A DNA stretch of 64,000 bases from Diaphorobacter ruginosibacter (lineage in GTDB: Bacteria > Pseudomonadota > Gammaproteobacteria > Burkholderiales > Burkholderiaceae_C): positions 2,976,001-3,040,000 of the forward strand of contig NZ_CP060714.1 of the NCBI RefSeq assembly GCF_014395975.1. The letters run 5' to 3'. Position 1 is the first letter of the stretch, and the number at the start of each line of letters is the position of its first letter. Made by a program: the position numbers and the translations under genes. Positions 1 through 8,530 of the stretch are shown here, piece by piece. Under the pieces are notes generated by a model, which was not told where the DNA came from, searched no databases, and was given only the letters and a program-made list of their open reading frames with translations.

Positions 1-144
1 AAAGGTCACCGTGCCAGCGTCAAGCGTGCAAACATCGGCTACGGCCTTCTGCAGCAGGCGCTGCTGCCGGGCCACACCGCTTGCCGTAACAATCACCGGG
101 TTTCCTGATGCCCCACCCTCCACAACGGGCGTGTAGCGCCCCCC
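1..144 (-). other. Out-of-frame continuation of the kelch protein, running off the left edge
   Basis: Adding one G after codons CAA-GTG-GGG on the minus strand (C6 run at 139-144 on the plus strand) restores an open frame to base 1. It reads about 'RYTPVVEGGASGNPVIVTAS' and later 'VCTLDAGTVTF'. This matches the Ig-like repeat pattern of the preceding frame, so the upstream gene probably continues here and was broken by a one-base deletion or a sequencing error. Confidence 0.6.
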
Positions 145-2093
145 ACTTGAGCAGTCGAAGGCGGAGGCGGGGTGAAGCGAAGCGTCTGTATCCCTTGTTC
201 CACGACCAAGACATGCGCCACGTCGGGCGCTGCTTGGTAAGTGGTGTTACCTGGTTGCGTTGCGCGAATCGTGCAGTCTCCCACACCAGTGAATGTGATG
301 GGGCCTGACGGCTGCTGGGCTACACAAGGCCCGGAATCGACCACAAAGCCCACGTTCAATCCTGAAGTGGCCGTAGCCTGCGGCTGATAGGTCGTGCCAA
401 ATTTATGCGGCGCTGGTGGCACAAAGTCGATGGTTTGTGGGCTAGGTGCCGGAAGGGGCGTCACAGAAAGAGAAGGTGCGGACTCCGGCCCCAGGCCATT
501 GGCGTGCTTGGCACGCACGGTGAACGTGTAGTTCGTGCCAGCGGTCAACCCGTTCACGGTGCATTGCGTCGATGGCGCGACAGCGGTACAGCCGGCACTC
601 GCTGGACTGGAATTCACTTCATAGCCGACCGGAGGATTTCCTCGATCATCGGCAGGCGCAGTCCAGCTTACGGCGACCTGCAGTGCACCCGCTGTGCCTG
701 AGGGTGTTCCTGCTGGATCGGTGAATCGAACCAACTGGGCGACCGCAGACGGTTCGCCTGCCACAATCAAGCGCGCCATATACAGCCCTGCGGGCAGATT
801 GGGCAACGGCGTCGACACGAACTGTGTCGCTGAATGAGAAGTGGAACCTATCCGGTAGATGAATCCATTCTCTACACGTTGCAGCTCCAGACTCGGTATG
901 TCGGTGCCACCAGCGCCCTTGAACCCGGTGCCTGTCAAAGTCAGTACCCCCCCTCGCCGCTGCAAAAGCGGCAGAGAGTCCAGTACGGCCAAATTATTGG
1001 CGGGCACTGGAGGCTGATAGCGATCTGTGTTCGCATAAAAGGCTGTACTGGGATTCGAGCTGTGCCCACCCGTAATTAGCACCTCGCCGCTTGGCAAAAG
1101 ACTCGCTGTTCCATTTTCGCGCGCTGGATTGATTGCATCCGCAATGCTCCAAGTGCCAGTTGCAGGGTCATAAACTTCCGCCACTGGCTGGGGATTGCGT
1201 GCTCCGTCTGAGCCGCCAGCAAGCAATACCTTGCGGGACGGCAGCACGGTTGAATGAGCTGATAGGTAGCCCATCATGCTGTCGCGCGGATGATTTAACG
1301 CACCAGTGGCTGTCCATGTGTTGGCGACCGGGTCATAGAGTTCTGCATGGTTGGTAACCCCAGCGGCCGTGAATCCCCCTGCCAGTAGCAGGCGCCCGTC
1401 AGGCAGTAGATTCATGCTGGCATAGTGGCGCGGCACCAGCGGCGGCGCGGCCGGTGACCATGTGCCGGCAACAGGATCGTAGATTTCTGCACTCGGGACT
1501 TCTCCACTACTATTATTGAAACCCGACGCCACTAATACGCGGCCATCATGCATCAGCACGGCAGCGTGGGCACGTCGTGCCACACTCATGCTCGCAGTCG
1601 GTGTCCATGTGCGTGTCTGCGGGTCATACAACTCCGCCGATTTTTCGTTGCTACCACCAGCCAACAGAAGTTGGCCATCGGCCAGCAATGTCATGGAGGG
1701 CATACTGCGAGTAACACTCTGAACTCCCGCATCTGACCAGGAATTGGACTCCGGGTCGTACAGACGAGCTTGCAGGCTACCGTCGGCGCGCACAAGCACT
1801 TGGCCGGTGCCCAAAGTCACTGACTCCATTTCGTTGCCAGTGATTGCCATTGCGCCTATTGAGTTCCAAACATTACCTGCCAGCCGCTCTGCTGTCGCAA
1901 CGAAACCATTGTGATTTACCCCCCCGAACACAGCATAGGAGCCATCATCGAGCAACGCACCGGCATGCTGCGAACGCTCGGTCAACATGGGGGCGCCTGA
2001 TACCCAGGCAGCAGCAGCCGCATGACTAAACGCCATAGACACTGCGGTTAAACAAGCGCCTGTCGCGAACGTTGAAAGCTTTGTACTCAACAT
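93..2093 (-). CDS. Secreted kelch-repeat protein with fibronectin III domain (partial, frameshifted)
   Basis: Probable exported beta-propeller protein of unknown ligand. The chosen start (ATG at 2093) opens a signal peptide (MLSTKLSTFATGACLTAVSM, cut near AAAAAW). At least five kelch units follow, recognisable by recurring 'AELYDP..GTW' and 'LLPDGRLLLAGG' blocks, to about residue 360. An IPT-like segment, a fibronectin III domain (about 475-560, 'GLTAGTNYTFTVRA') and an Ig-like repeat ('GDCTIRATQPGNTTYQAA') come next. The frame stops at 93, but the following reading frame resumes the same type of repeat, so a base appears to be missing in the C6 run at 139-144 and the true gene continues beyond base 1. 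Base composition looks lower in GC than the neighbours, which may point to transfer. The fold is fairly certain; the function is unknown. Confidence 0.75.
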   Translation of the reverse strand: MLSTKLSTFATGACLTAVSMAFSHAAAAAWVSGAPMLTERSQHAGALLDDGSYAVFGGVNHNGFVATAERLAGNVWNSIGAMAITGNEMESVTLGTGQVLVRADGSLQARLYDPESNSWSDAGVQSVTRSMPSMTLLADGQLLLAGGSNEKSAELYDPQTRTWTPTASMSVARRAHAAVLMHDGRVLVASGFNNSSGEVPSAEIYDPVAGTWSPAAPPLVPRHYASMNLLPDGRLLLAGGFTAAGVTNHAELYDPVANTWTATGALNHPRDSMMGYLSAHSTVLPSRKVLLAGGSDGARNPQPVAEVYDPATGTWSIADAINPARENGTASLLPSGEVLITGGHSSNPSTAFYANTDRYQPPVPANNLAVLDSLPLLQRRGGVLTLTGTGFKGAGGTDIPSLELQRVENGFIYRIGSTSHSATQFVSTPLPNLPAGLYMARLIVAGEPSAVAQLVRFTDPAGTPSGTAGALQVAVSWTAPADDRGNPPVGYEVNSSPASAGCTAVAPSTQCTVNGLTAGTNYTFTVRAKHANGLGPESAPSLSVTPLPAPSPQTIDFVPPAPHKFGTTYQPQATATSGLNVGFVVDSGPCVAQQPSGPITFTGVGDCTIRATQPGNTTYQAAPDVAHVLVVEQGIQTLRFTPPPPSTAQVGGATRPLWRVGHQETR

Positions 2094-2733
2094 TGTCCCC
2101 TCAAGTAGATCGTGACACTTGGGTTCTTGCACCCTATTTTTAACATTTTATACACATGGAAATAAATGTCGCGCAAAGCTGCCAGGCCAGCTGTCTGTTG
2201 CCTGCCTGAACTGAGAATTCAATGTCCAGGTGTGATTGGCAGTAGCCGCTGCGTTGCAGGCTGGTTGCAGTCGCTGTGATTTTGCAAGCCTGTGACTACT
2301 ATGTAAGCGTCCAGCAATCCCCATCTAGCAAAAAGAGTCTCCAAAGGGCAAGATCGCGTCCACTTATTCTGAACTGCACCCCAAGAGTTGGACACCCATT
2401 CAAATCTTGGGGTCCGTACAAGGGATCGAGCTCTTGGCGTTTTTTATTTGGAATAGACGCTTGTGAATGACTGCTTTGGTTTGATACGAACTTCCGGGTT
2501 GGGTCGCAAGCCCCCGTTCGCTTGACGTCACAGCAGACATCCAGCGACCCATCTGCCTGCATTTGATGGTCGTTGCCCGCCGCACACCTGAAACCCGTCA
2601 TTGGGCAGTCCCCCGCGTCGATGCCCGGATGGCCGGTATGTGTCGTTGACCGCTAGAAAGCGTTGCGAGTATGAGCAGCGGAAATCGCGGCAAAAACGCA
2701 AGCCCTCCCACACACACCGATCAAATAGCGCCA
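2094..2733. other. Intergenic stretch, no supported gene
   Basis: About 640 bases between the kelch gene and the GNAT gene. The open frames here are short, lack convincing ribosome sites and show no family motif. The only recognisable element is an IS3-like terminal repeat at 2370-2394. The rest looks like decayed non-coding DNA. Confidence 0.5.
2370..2394. mobile_element. Possible remnant of an IS3-family (IS150 group) terminal inverted repeat
   Basis: The sequence TGAACTGCACCCCAAGAGTT (followed by GGACA) resembles the start of IS150-group elements, which usually read TGTACTGxACCCAAAAGTTGGACA. No transposase frame and no matching second end is visible nearby, so at most this is a scar. The call rests on memory of the terminal consensus. 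Confidence 0.35.
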
Positions 2734-3213
2734 TCAACGAACCAGCAACCTGCACATCAGCGCATTGCTGAAAAGCACGCCTCGTAGTTCAACGACGCGG
2801 CGCTCTTCTACGAAAAAGCCTGCCTTCGTAAAAAGCGGTTCCGCAGTGAGGCTGACGTGAGAATGAATCGCAGGTAGCCCCTCCGCTTCCGCTCGCGCCA
2901 AGAGAAAGCGCAACAGCGCAAGTCCCAGGCCTTTTCCGCCTTGCCGTGCGTCGACGAAGAACTGGTCGATGTAACCGTCTTGCTGGAGATCGGCAAAGGC
3001 GACAGGAACGCCGTCCATGGTAAGGACAAAAGGTTGATTTTTCTCCATTCTTCGCGACCACTCGGAGGCATCGTAGTCCTCTGGCGCCCATGCCATGCGT
3101 TGCTCCACCGTGTAGTTCCGTGCGGCACTGCCATGAACGGCGGAGAAAAATACCTGTCGAAGCAATGGCTCGTCGCCAGGTTCAAAGCGGCGGATGTGGT
3201 AGTTGAGATTCAT
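2734..3213 (-). CDS. GNAT family N-acetyltransferase
   Basis: Cytoplasmic acyl-CoA-dependent acetyltransferase, substrate unknown. The 159-residue length is typical for a single GNAT domain. Motif A is visible as the acetyl-CoA loop R90-Q-G-G-K-G95, preceded by the beta-4 strand 'YIDQFFVDAR' and followed by 'LALLRFLLARAEAEG'. The C-terminal 'EPLFTKAGFFVEERR' is the usual GNAT motif B. It resembles YafP-like proteins. It reads in the same direction as the ABM and PaiB genes but is separated from them by 120 bases, so operon membership is doubtful. Confidence 0.8.
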   Translation of the reverse strand: MNLNYHIRRFEPGDEPLLRQVFFSAVHGSAARNYTVEQRMAWAPEDYDASEWSRRMEKNQPFVLTMDGVPVAFADLQQDGYIDQFFVDARQGGKGLGLALLRFLLARAEAEGLPAIHSHVSLTAEPLFTKAGFFVEERRVVELRGVLFSNALMCRLLVR

Positions 3214-3333
3214 GCAGCGTGCAACCCGTTTGCTTCATCCATGACAGGGATATCCAAACCATCGACGAACTCCAATGTACGTCCATGAACTCATACCTGT
3301 GCCCAACAACAGGGGCCGGTTGGCCTGACAGCC

Positions 3334-3732
3334 TCAATGCTCCCCACCGCCACGACGACCACGATGTCCGAAAGCGATATGTCCCAGGGGATGGGTGACA
3401 CCACCATCCCCGTAGAAGCCCACTACTTGCGCGATCACGACCTGATAACCCTTGAGCCATTCCGCCTGCCGCGCCTTGGCCTCGATGTGCGCGGGGTGCT
3501 CCATGAGCGCGCGCAGCGCCTCCATCGATTCCCAGTAGTAGACGTTGGAGACCAGCCCCGTCGAAGGATTCTCCCAGGCCTCTTCGCCCAGATAGCCCGG
3601 AATGGATTTCGCGGTGGTGGCGATGGCCTGGTCAAGGGTATGGAACTCCTCGCTTGCATCGCCCATCGCAAAGGTAAAAGTCGATGTGTAGATCGTCTTC
3701 ATGGAGCGGATGGTCCCTGCGATGGTCATCAT
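3334..3732 (-). CDS. Antibiotic biosynthesis monooxygenase (ABM) fold protein
   Basis: Small ferredoxin-like ABM-fold protein of 132 residues. The pattern 'TLDQAIATTAKSIPGYLGEE' followed by 'VYYWESMEALRALMEHPAHI' and a late 'YQVVIAQV' strand is typical of this dimeric family, which includes cofactor-free monooxygenases and heme-degrading enzymes. The reaction cannot be deduced. Its ATG overlaps the stop of the upstream PaiB gene (ATGATG at 3732), so the two are probably translationally coupled. A start at 3702 (MKTIYTSTF) is also possible. The last 15 residues are Gly/Arg/His-rich. Confidence 0.72.
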   Translation of the reverse strand: MMTIAGTIRSMKTIYTSTFTFAMGDASEEFHTLDQAIATTAKSIPGYLGEEAWENPSTGLVSNVYYWESMEALRALMEHPAHIEAKARQAEWLKGYQVVIAQVVGFYGDGGVTHPLGHIAFGHRGRRGGGEH

Positions 3733-4349
3733 GGCGCGCGCATGCGCTGCGCCAGTTCCGTCTGCTCACGGGCCTGAAGCGCTTCGGCGGCACCCAGGCG
3801 GTCGCGCTCGTCCTTGTTCTGGCTGAGCTTGCGCTTGCCCTCCAATGAGGTGATGGCGATCTCGATGCCCACGATGTTGCGCAGCATGCTGTCGATGAAT
3901 TCCGCCGAGGAGTCCGACATCTTCCAGGGGCGAGGCTCGCCGGCCTCGTGCCGGCGTGTGAGGCGGCCCACCACGCCGCGCACAAAGCGCTCGTCGTCGC
4001 GGATGGTCAGCATGCCATGCGCGTGCACCACCTCGTAGTTCCAGGTGGGCACCTGCCGGTGCGTCTCGTGCTTGCTCGGATACCAATTGGGCGAGACATA
4101 GCTCTCGGCGCCGCGAAAGATCACCATCACCGGGCATTCCCCGGGACAGTTCTGCCACACCGGGTTGGCGCGTGCCACATGTGCCGTCAGCATGCCATGT
4201 GCGCCGGCATCAGGATCCAACTCGAACGGAAGATGATTGGCGTCCAGCCCCTGGGCGCCATGCGTGACCAGGGTGCCCAGCGGGTGCGAGCGGATGATGC
4301 GGGCCAGTTCCTCGGGGCGGGTTTCAGCAAAGTGTGCGGGGGTGTACAT
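3729..4349 (-). CDS. PaiB-like FMN-binding negative transcriptional regulator
   Basis: Member of the PaiB family, split-barrel FMN-binding proteins named after a Bacillus repressor of protease and sporulation genes. The 206-residue length fits, as do the N-terminal 'MYTPAHFAETRPEELARIIR', the 'HPLGTLVTHGAQGLDANHLP' strand and the central 'SPNWYPSKHETHRQVPTWNY' block, a family hallmark. It is the first gene of a two-gene unit with the ABM protein and is transcribed divergently from a MocR regulator across 93 bases. In several proteobacteria such genes are MocR targets; here that is inferred from position only. Confidence 0.85.
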   Translation of the reverse strand: MYTPAHFAETRPEELARIIRSHPLGTLVTHGAQGLDANHLPFELDPDAGAHGMLTAHVARANPVWQNCPGECPVMVIFRGAESYVSPNWYPSKHETHRQVPTWNYEVVHAHGMLTIRDDERFVRGVVGRLTRRHEAGEPRPWKMSDSSAEFIDSMLRNIVGIEIAITSLEGKRKLSQNKDERDRLGAAEALQAREQTELAQRMRAP

Positions 4350-4409
4350 CGGGGGTCTTCAGCAAAACGATGGTGCGACTATGGCGCTTGTCTGGCATGA
4401 TGAAAAGAA

Positions 4410-4439
4410 CCAGTTTTCAACTATTTTCATGGGCCAGTT
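4410..4439. promoter_or_regulatory. Candidate MocR operator: direct CCAGTT repeats
   Basis: CCAGTT occurs at 4410-4415 and 4434-4439, 24 bases apart, just upstream of the MocR start at 4443. MocR regulators commonly bind direct repeats in the intergenic region of their divergent target. The motif is short, so chance is a real alternative. Confidence 0.3.
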
Positions 4440-4442
4440 GAG

Positions 4443-5906
4443 ATGAAGAAATCCGCTTCCGAACCGGCGGGTTCCGGCCGACGCATCTACGATCTGTTGC
4501 GCAGCCAGATCGGCGACGGCACCTTGCGCCCAGGCGCGCGCGTCACGTCCACGCGCGCGCTGGCAGCGGAACTGGGGGTTTCGCGCACGACGGTCACCGC
4601 CGTCTTCGAGCAGTTGGCCGCCGAGGGTTTCCTGGTGACGTCTGCCGGTCGCGCCGCGCGCGTCGCCGCTCCGCTGGCGGCCAGTCGGCCGAGCAAGACC
4701 ACGGCGAAACAGCCAGCCGTTGCGGCCCCCGCCCTGTCCGCGTACGGGCGCCGGATCACGAATCTTGGGATTCCTGCATTTCCGTCGGCGCGGCGTGCCC
4801 GTTTCGATTTCCTGTACGGCGCCGTGGCGGCAAGGGATTTTCCAAGCCTGGCCTGGCGACGGGCCTACCAGGCCGCACTGCTGCGCCAGCAACACAGCCT
4901 GTGCTACGCCCCGCCCGAAGGCGACCCGGAACTGCGCCGGGCCTTGCAGGGCTACCTGCGGCGCGCGCGCGGCATCACATGCGACACGGAGCAGATCCTG
5001 GTGGTGCATGGCTCGCAGCAAGCCATCGACCTGTGCGCGCGGCTGTTGCTGGACACGGGGGACGCCTTCGTCTTCGAGAATCCAGGTTATCTCATGGCCC
5101 GGCACAGTTTCGAGGCCACCGGCGCCAGCCTGCTGCCTGTCGATGTGGATGAGCACGGCCTCGACACGGGCTGCCTGCCCGCGGACGCGCGCGTGCGCCT
5201 GGCCTATGTGACTCCTTCGCACCAGTTTCCGCTGGGCGGTGTGCTGCCGATCAGCCGCCGGCAGGCCCTGCTGCAGTGGGCAGGACGCCATGATGCGTGG
5301 ATCGTGGAGGATGACTACGACGGCGAGTTCCGGTACGGCCAGAGGCCCATCGATGCGCTGAGGTCCGTCGATACCGATGGCCGCGTGATCTACGTCGGCA
5401 CCTTCTCCAAGGCCTTGTCGCCGCAGTTGCGGCTGGGTTATCTGGTGCTGCCGCCCTCGCTGGTGCCTGTGTTCCGCCAGGCCAAGCGGCTGGCGGACCG
5501 CCACGCACCAACGCTGGACCAGCAGGTGCTGGCCACCCTGATCGACAACGGAGCCTACGAGCGCCACGTTCGCCGGATGCGCCGCGAAAACGAGCGCCGC
5601 CGGGCGGCGTTGCTGGAGGCGGTCGAACAATATCTGCCGGCGAATGCCCGTGTGGACGGCACGGCAGCCGGGTTGCATGTGGTGCTGTGGCTCCCGTTCC
5701 TGGAAGCGAGGAGCGAAGCCGTGCTGGTGGCCTCCGCGCGCGATGCGGGCGTGGGCGTCTATCCGGTCGCCCCCTTGTTCGCACGTAGCGCCGCGCGTGC
5801 CCGCCCGCGTCCCGCCGGGCTGATCCTGGGGTATGCCAGCCTGACGACCGAGCAGATCAGGCAGGGCATGTCCGCGCTGGCGAAAGTGATCGCCGGCCTG
5901 GCTTGA
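4443..5906 (+). CDS. MocR-type PLP-dependent transcriptional regulator
   Basis: GntR winged helix fused to a fold-type I aminotransferase domain (487 residues, normal for the family). Residues 12-72 form the GntR helix-turn-helix ('TRALAAELGVSRTTVTAVFE'). From about 120 the aminotransferase domain follows, with 'GSQQAIDLCARLLLDTGD' (190-207), the cofactor-binding aspartate region 'EDDYDGEFRY' (289-298) and the Schiff-base lysine in 'GTFSKALSP' (K323). Such proteins sense PLP or amino-compound adducts and usually control a divergent neighbour, here the PaiB/ABM pair. PdxR and GabR are relatives; no vitamin B6 or GABA gene is adjacent, so the effector is unknown. Confidence 0.88.
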   Translation: MKKSASEPAGSGRRIYDLLRSQIGDGTLRPGARVTSTRALAAELGVSRTTVTAVFEQLAAEGFLVTSAGRAARVAAPLAASRPSKTTAKQPAVAAPALSAYGRRITNLGIPAFPSARRARFDFLYGAVAARDFPSLAWRRAYQAALLRQQHSLCYAPPEGDPELRRALQGYLRRARGITCDTEQILVVHGSQQAIDLCARLLLDTGDAFVFENPGYLMARHSFEATGASLLPVDVDEHGLDTGCLPADARVRLAYVTPSHQFPLGGVLPISRRQALLQWAGRHDAWIVEDDYDGEFRYGQRPIDALRSVDTDGRVIYVGTFSKALSPQLRLGYLVLPPSLVPVFRQAKRLADRHAPTLDQQVLATLIDNGAYERHVRRMRRENERRRAALLEAVEQYLPANARVDGTAAGLHVVLWLPFLEARSEAVLVASARDAGVGVYPVAPLFARSAARARPRPAGLILGYASLTTEQIRQGMSALAKVIAGLA

Positions 5907-5920
5907 ACGGGCGGCCAAAC

Positions 5921-6853
5921 TCAGGCAGAGCCTGGCTGACGCCTCTGCGCGGCCAGCCACTCTCCATCGGTCTGGAACCAGCGCACCAGGAAGTCCAGCA
6001 TCGTGCGCAGGGTGGCGGGCTGACGGTCGCGCGAGAGGTAGACGCCGTACACGGACAGGTCCTGCGGGATCTGCTGCGGCAGCAGCTCCACCAACTCGCC
6101 GCTGTGCAGGTGTGGGGCGGCACTGTAGCGCGGCTGCAGGCTGATGCCTGCGCCGTGCAAGGCGGCCTGCAGCAGCGCCATCGAGTCGTCCGCCATCAGG
6201 TTGCCCGAGACGGCAACGGCCTGCGCCGGCTGCCCCGCCTCCGCCTCGAAGCGCCACCAATTGCGGCCGTGGTACGAGTACGCAAGGCAGTTGTGCTGTG
6301 ACAGTTCGGCCACCGTGCGCGGCGTGCCGTGGCGCTGCAGGTAGGCAGGCGCAGCGCAGACTACCGACTGGCAGACGGCCAGTGGCCGCGCGATCATCGA
6401 TGTTTCCAGTTCGCTGGTGATGCGCAGCGCAAGGTCGATACGCTCCTCCACCAGATTGACCGCCCGGTAGCTCAGTTGCAGATCCACCGTGGTGTGCGGA
6501 TGGCGCTGGAGATACTGCGCGACCGCTGCGGTCACGCTGGCCTGCGCCAGCGAGGGTGCGCAGGCCAGGCGCAGGCTGCCCCGAGGCTCGTCGGTCTCCA
6601 GGTCGGCTGCGCCGTGCATCTGCGCCGACACCATCAGCAGCTGCTGGCTGCGGGCCAGAGTTGCCTCGCCCGCGGCCGTGAGGCTCAGGCGCCGCGTCGT
6701 TCGGTGCAGCAGCCGTGCACCGGCCCAGGCCTCCATCTCGGCGAGGTAACGGGTGACCATGGCGCGCGACATGTCCAGCACCTCGGCCGCAGCAGCCATG
6801 CTGCCGCGCTCGACCACCGTCACAAATACCTCGGCTGCCCTGATGCGGTCCAT
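5921..6853 (-). CDS. LysR-family transcriptional regulator
   Basis: A 310-residue LTTR. The N-terminal helix-turn-helix is 'MAAAAEVLDMSRAMVTRYLA' (starting near residue 19 of the chosen start), followed by the linker helix and a periplasmic-binding-protein-like effector domain (from 'GSLRLACAPSLAQ'). The start at 6853 (MDRIRAAEVF) is preferred over a GTG 15 bases upstream because AAAGGGA lies at good spacing before it. It is of the small-effector CrgA/AaeR-like subtype. It is divergent from the MBL-fold/DsbA pair at 6975, its probable target. Confidence 0.88.
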   Translation of the reverse strand: MDRIRAAEVFVTVVERGSMAAAAEVLDMSRAMVTRYLAEMEAWAGARLLHRTTRRLSLTAAGEATLARSQQLLMVSAQMHGAADLETDEPRGSLRLACAPSLAQASVTAAVAQYLQRHPHTTVDLQLSYRAVNLVEERIDLALRITSELETSMIARPLAVCQSVVCAAPAYLQRHGTPRTVAELSQHNCLAYSYHGRNWWRFEAEAGQPAQAVAVSGNLMADDSMALLQAALHGAGISLQPRYSAAPHLHSGELVELLPQQIPQDLSVYGVYLSRDRQPATLRTMLDFLVRWFQTDGEWLAAQRRQPGSA

Positions 6854-6877
6854 GGGAATCCCTTTCACTCATCCGAT

Positions 6878-6929
6878 TTACGCAACAATCAATTGCATTT
6901 CATCGGCTATTTTATTCAGTTTATGCAAC
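6878..6929. promoter_or_regulatory. Candidate LysR operator region
   Basis: The LysR/MBL intergenic gap holds the dyad GCAA-N7-TTGC (6882-6896), a T-N11-A-like site. It also holds the near-identical direct repeats TTACGCAAC (6878-6886) and TTATGCAAC (6921-6929), 43 bases or about four helical turns apart. This is the usual layout of a high-affinity and an activation site for an LTTR. Confidence 0.4.
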
Positions 6930-6974
6930 CTAAGATAACGGACTGATCACAACCCCCTCTTCAAGGAAAACACC

Positions 6975-7868
6975 ATGCAACGCCGCACCTTCGCCGCCGC
7001 TTCCGCCCTTGCGGGCCTGTTGACCCTCTGGGGCAGCGCACATGCCGCGGCGCCCCTGCACCTGCAGGTCTACAACCCGGGCAGCCAGTCGATGTTCGCG
7101 GTGTCGTCGGAGTTGGTGACGGGTGCGCGCGAGGCCATCCTGATCGATGCCCAGTTCCAGAAGAACGACGCGCAAAAGCTGGTGGACATGGTCAAGGCCA
7201 GCGGCAAGAAGCTCACCACGATCTACATCAGCCACAGCGACCCGGACTTCTACTTCGGACTGGACACCCTGCAGGCGGCATTCCCGCAGGCCCGCATCGT
7301 CGCCACGCCGCAGACCGTGGCCGCCATCAACGCCTCCAAGGACGGCAAGCTGGCCTTCTGGGGCCCGCAACTGAAGGACAACGCACCCCGGAAGGTCGTG
7401 GTGCCCGAGGTGCTCAACAGCGATCACCTGCTGCTCGAAGGCAAACGCCTCGAGATCAAGGGCCTGAAGGGTCCGCAACCCGACCGCAGCTATGTGTGGA
7501 TTCCCAGCCTGAAGGCCGTGGTGGGCGGCGTGGTCGTCAACGCCAACGAGCATGTCTGGATGGCCGATACGCAGACGCCCGCGTCGCGCGCCGAGTGGCA
7601 GCAGACGCTCGCCGACATCACGGCACTGCAGCCCCGCACCGTGGTGCCGGGCCACTACCTGCTCAAGGACGGCAAGGCGCCAAAGGGCCTGGAATCGGTG
7701 CGCTTCACGTCCGACTACCTGTCGCAATTCGAGCGTGCCGCCGCCCGTGCCAGGAACTCGCAGGAGCTGGTCGCTGCGATGAAGCAGCAGTACCCCGGCC
7801 TGCCCGGCGATGGTGGCCTGGAACTGGGCGCCAAGGTCGTCAAGGGTGAAATGAAGTGGCCGCAGTGA
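6975..7868 (+). CDS. Periplasmic metallo-beta-lactamase-fold protein with altered metal motif
   Basis: Exported MBL-superfamily protein of 297 residues. The N-terminus MQRRTFAAASALAGLLTLWG has twin Arg and ends in AHAAA, so Tat or Sec export is likely. The fold is shown by the early beta-strands, the later 'NANEHVWMAD' and the 'VVPGHYLLKDG' loop. The canonical HxHxDH zinc motif is replaced by H87-S-D-P-D-F92 ('SHSDPDFYFG'), so the second and last histidines are absent. Metal content and reaction are therefore uncertain. The gene ends six bases before the DsbA-like gene starts, and both sit opposite a LysR gene, so they likely form one regulated pair. Confidence 0.8.
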   Translation: MQRRTFAAASALAGLLTLWGSAHAAAPLHLQVYNPGSQSMFAVSSELVTGAREAILIDAQFQKNDAQKLVDMVKASGKKLTTIYISHSDPDFYFGLDTLQAAFPQARIVATPQTVAAINASKDGKLAFWGPQLKDNAPRKVVVPEVLNSDHLLLEGKRLEIKGLKGPQPDRSYVWIPSLKAVVGGVVVNANEHVWMADTQTPASRAEWQQTLADITALQPRTVVPGHYLLKDGKAPKGLESVRFTSDYLSQFERAAARARNSQELVAAMKQQYPGLPGDGGLELGAKVVKGEMKWPQ

Positions 7869-7873
7869 ACGGC

Positions 7874-8530
7874 ATGACCTCCATGACGAACCCCACGCTG
7901 CACTACATCTTCGACCCGCTGTGTGGTTGGTGCTATGCGGCGGCACCGCTGATCGCCGCCGCGGGGCAGTTGCCCGGCGTGACGATCGCCCTGCATGGAG
8001 GCGGCATGATGACCGGAGAGCGCCGCAAGCACATCACGCCCGACTGGCGCGGCTACGTGCTGCCGCATGACCGGCGCATCGAACAGATGACGGGCCAGGT
8101 ATTCGGCCCGGGGTACACCGAAGGCCTGCTGAACGACACGACCGCGCTGCTTGACTCCGCGCCCCCCACCACAGCCATCCTGGCTGCCGAGCAAGTGGCA
8201 GGACAAGGCCTCGCCATGCTGCAACGCCTGCAGAAGGCGCACTACGTGGAAGGCCGGCGCATCGCTGACCCACCCGTGCTGCAGGCATTGGCTGCGGAAC
8301 TGGGCTTGCCCGAAGCTGCTTTCGCTCAGGCCTATGCCTCGCTCACCGGTGCCCCCACCGAAGCGCACTTCGCAGAGAGCCGGCGGCTGCTCGTCATGGC
8401 GGGTGGCCAGGGCTTTCCCACGCTGGCCTTGCAAGTGGCGCCCGGTCAGCCGCTGCAGCGCATCGAACTCGGCCAGTGGCTGGGCCAGCCCGCGGCCTTT
8501 GCAGCAGCGCTGACAGAGACCCTGTCTTGA
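7874..8530 (+). CDS. DsbA-family thioredoxin-fold protein
   Basis: Thioredoxin-fold protein with a C17-G-W-C20 active site in 'YIFDPLCGWCYAAAPLI' and a long helical insertion, ending with the cis-proline loop 'GGQGFPTLAL'. Length 218 residues, with no clear signal peptide, so it is probably cytoplasmic and close to the FrnE/DsbA-like subgroup. The ATG at 7874 is chosen because it clears the stop of the preceding gene; starts at 7856 and 7883 are possible. The CGWC pair could act in disulfide exchange or, as in some relatives, glutathione-dependent isomerisation. Confidence 0.8.
   Translation: MTSMTNPTLHYIFDPLCGWCYAAAPLIAAAGQLPGVTIALHGGGMMTGERRKHITPDWRGYVLPHDRRIEQMTGQVFGPGYTEGLLNDTTALLDSAPPTTAILAAEQVAGQGLAMLQRLQKAHYVEGRRIADPPVLQALAAELGLPEAAFAQAYASLTGAPTEAHFAESRRLLVMAGGQGFPTLALQVAPGQPLQRIELGQWLGQPAAFAAALTETLS

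Noticed and set aside
2299..2601. A 100-codon minus-strand frame in the left intergenic region
   Set aside because: It crosses the IS-like end, lacks a ribosome site and has no recognisable motif.
4359..6872. An 837-codon open frame on the minus strand
   Set aside because: It runs antisense to the MocR gene and out of frame through the LysR gene; its composition is Arg/Gly/Ala-rich with no domain, as expected for a high-GC shadow.
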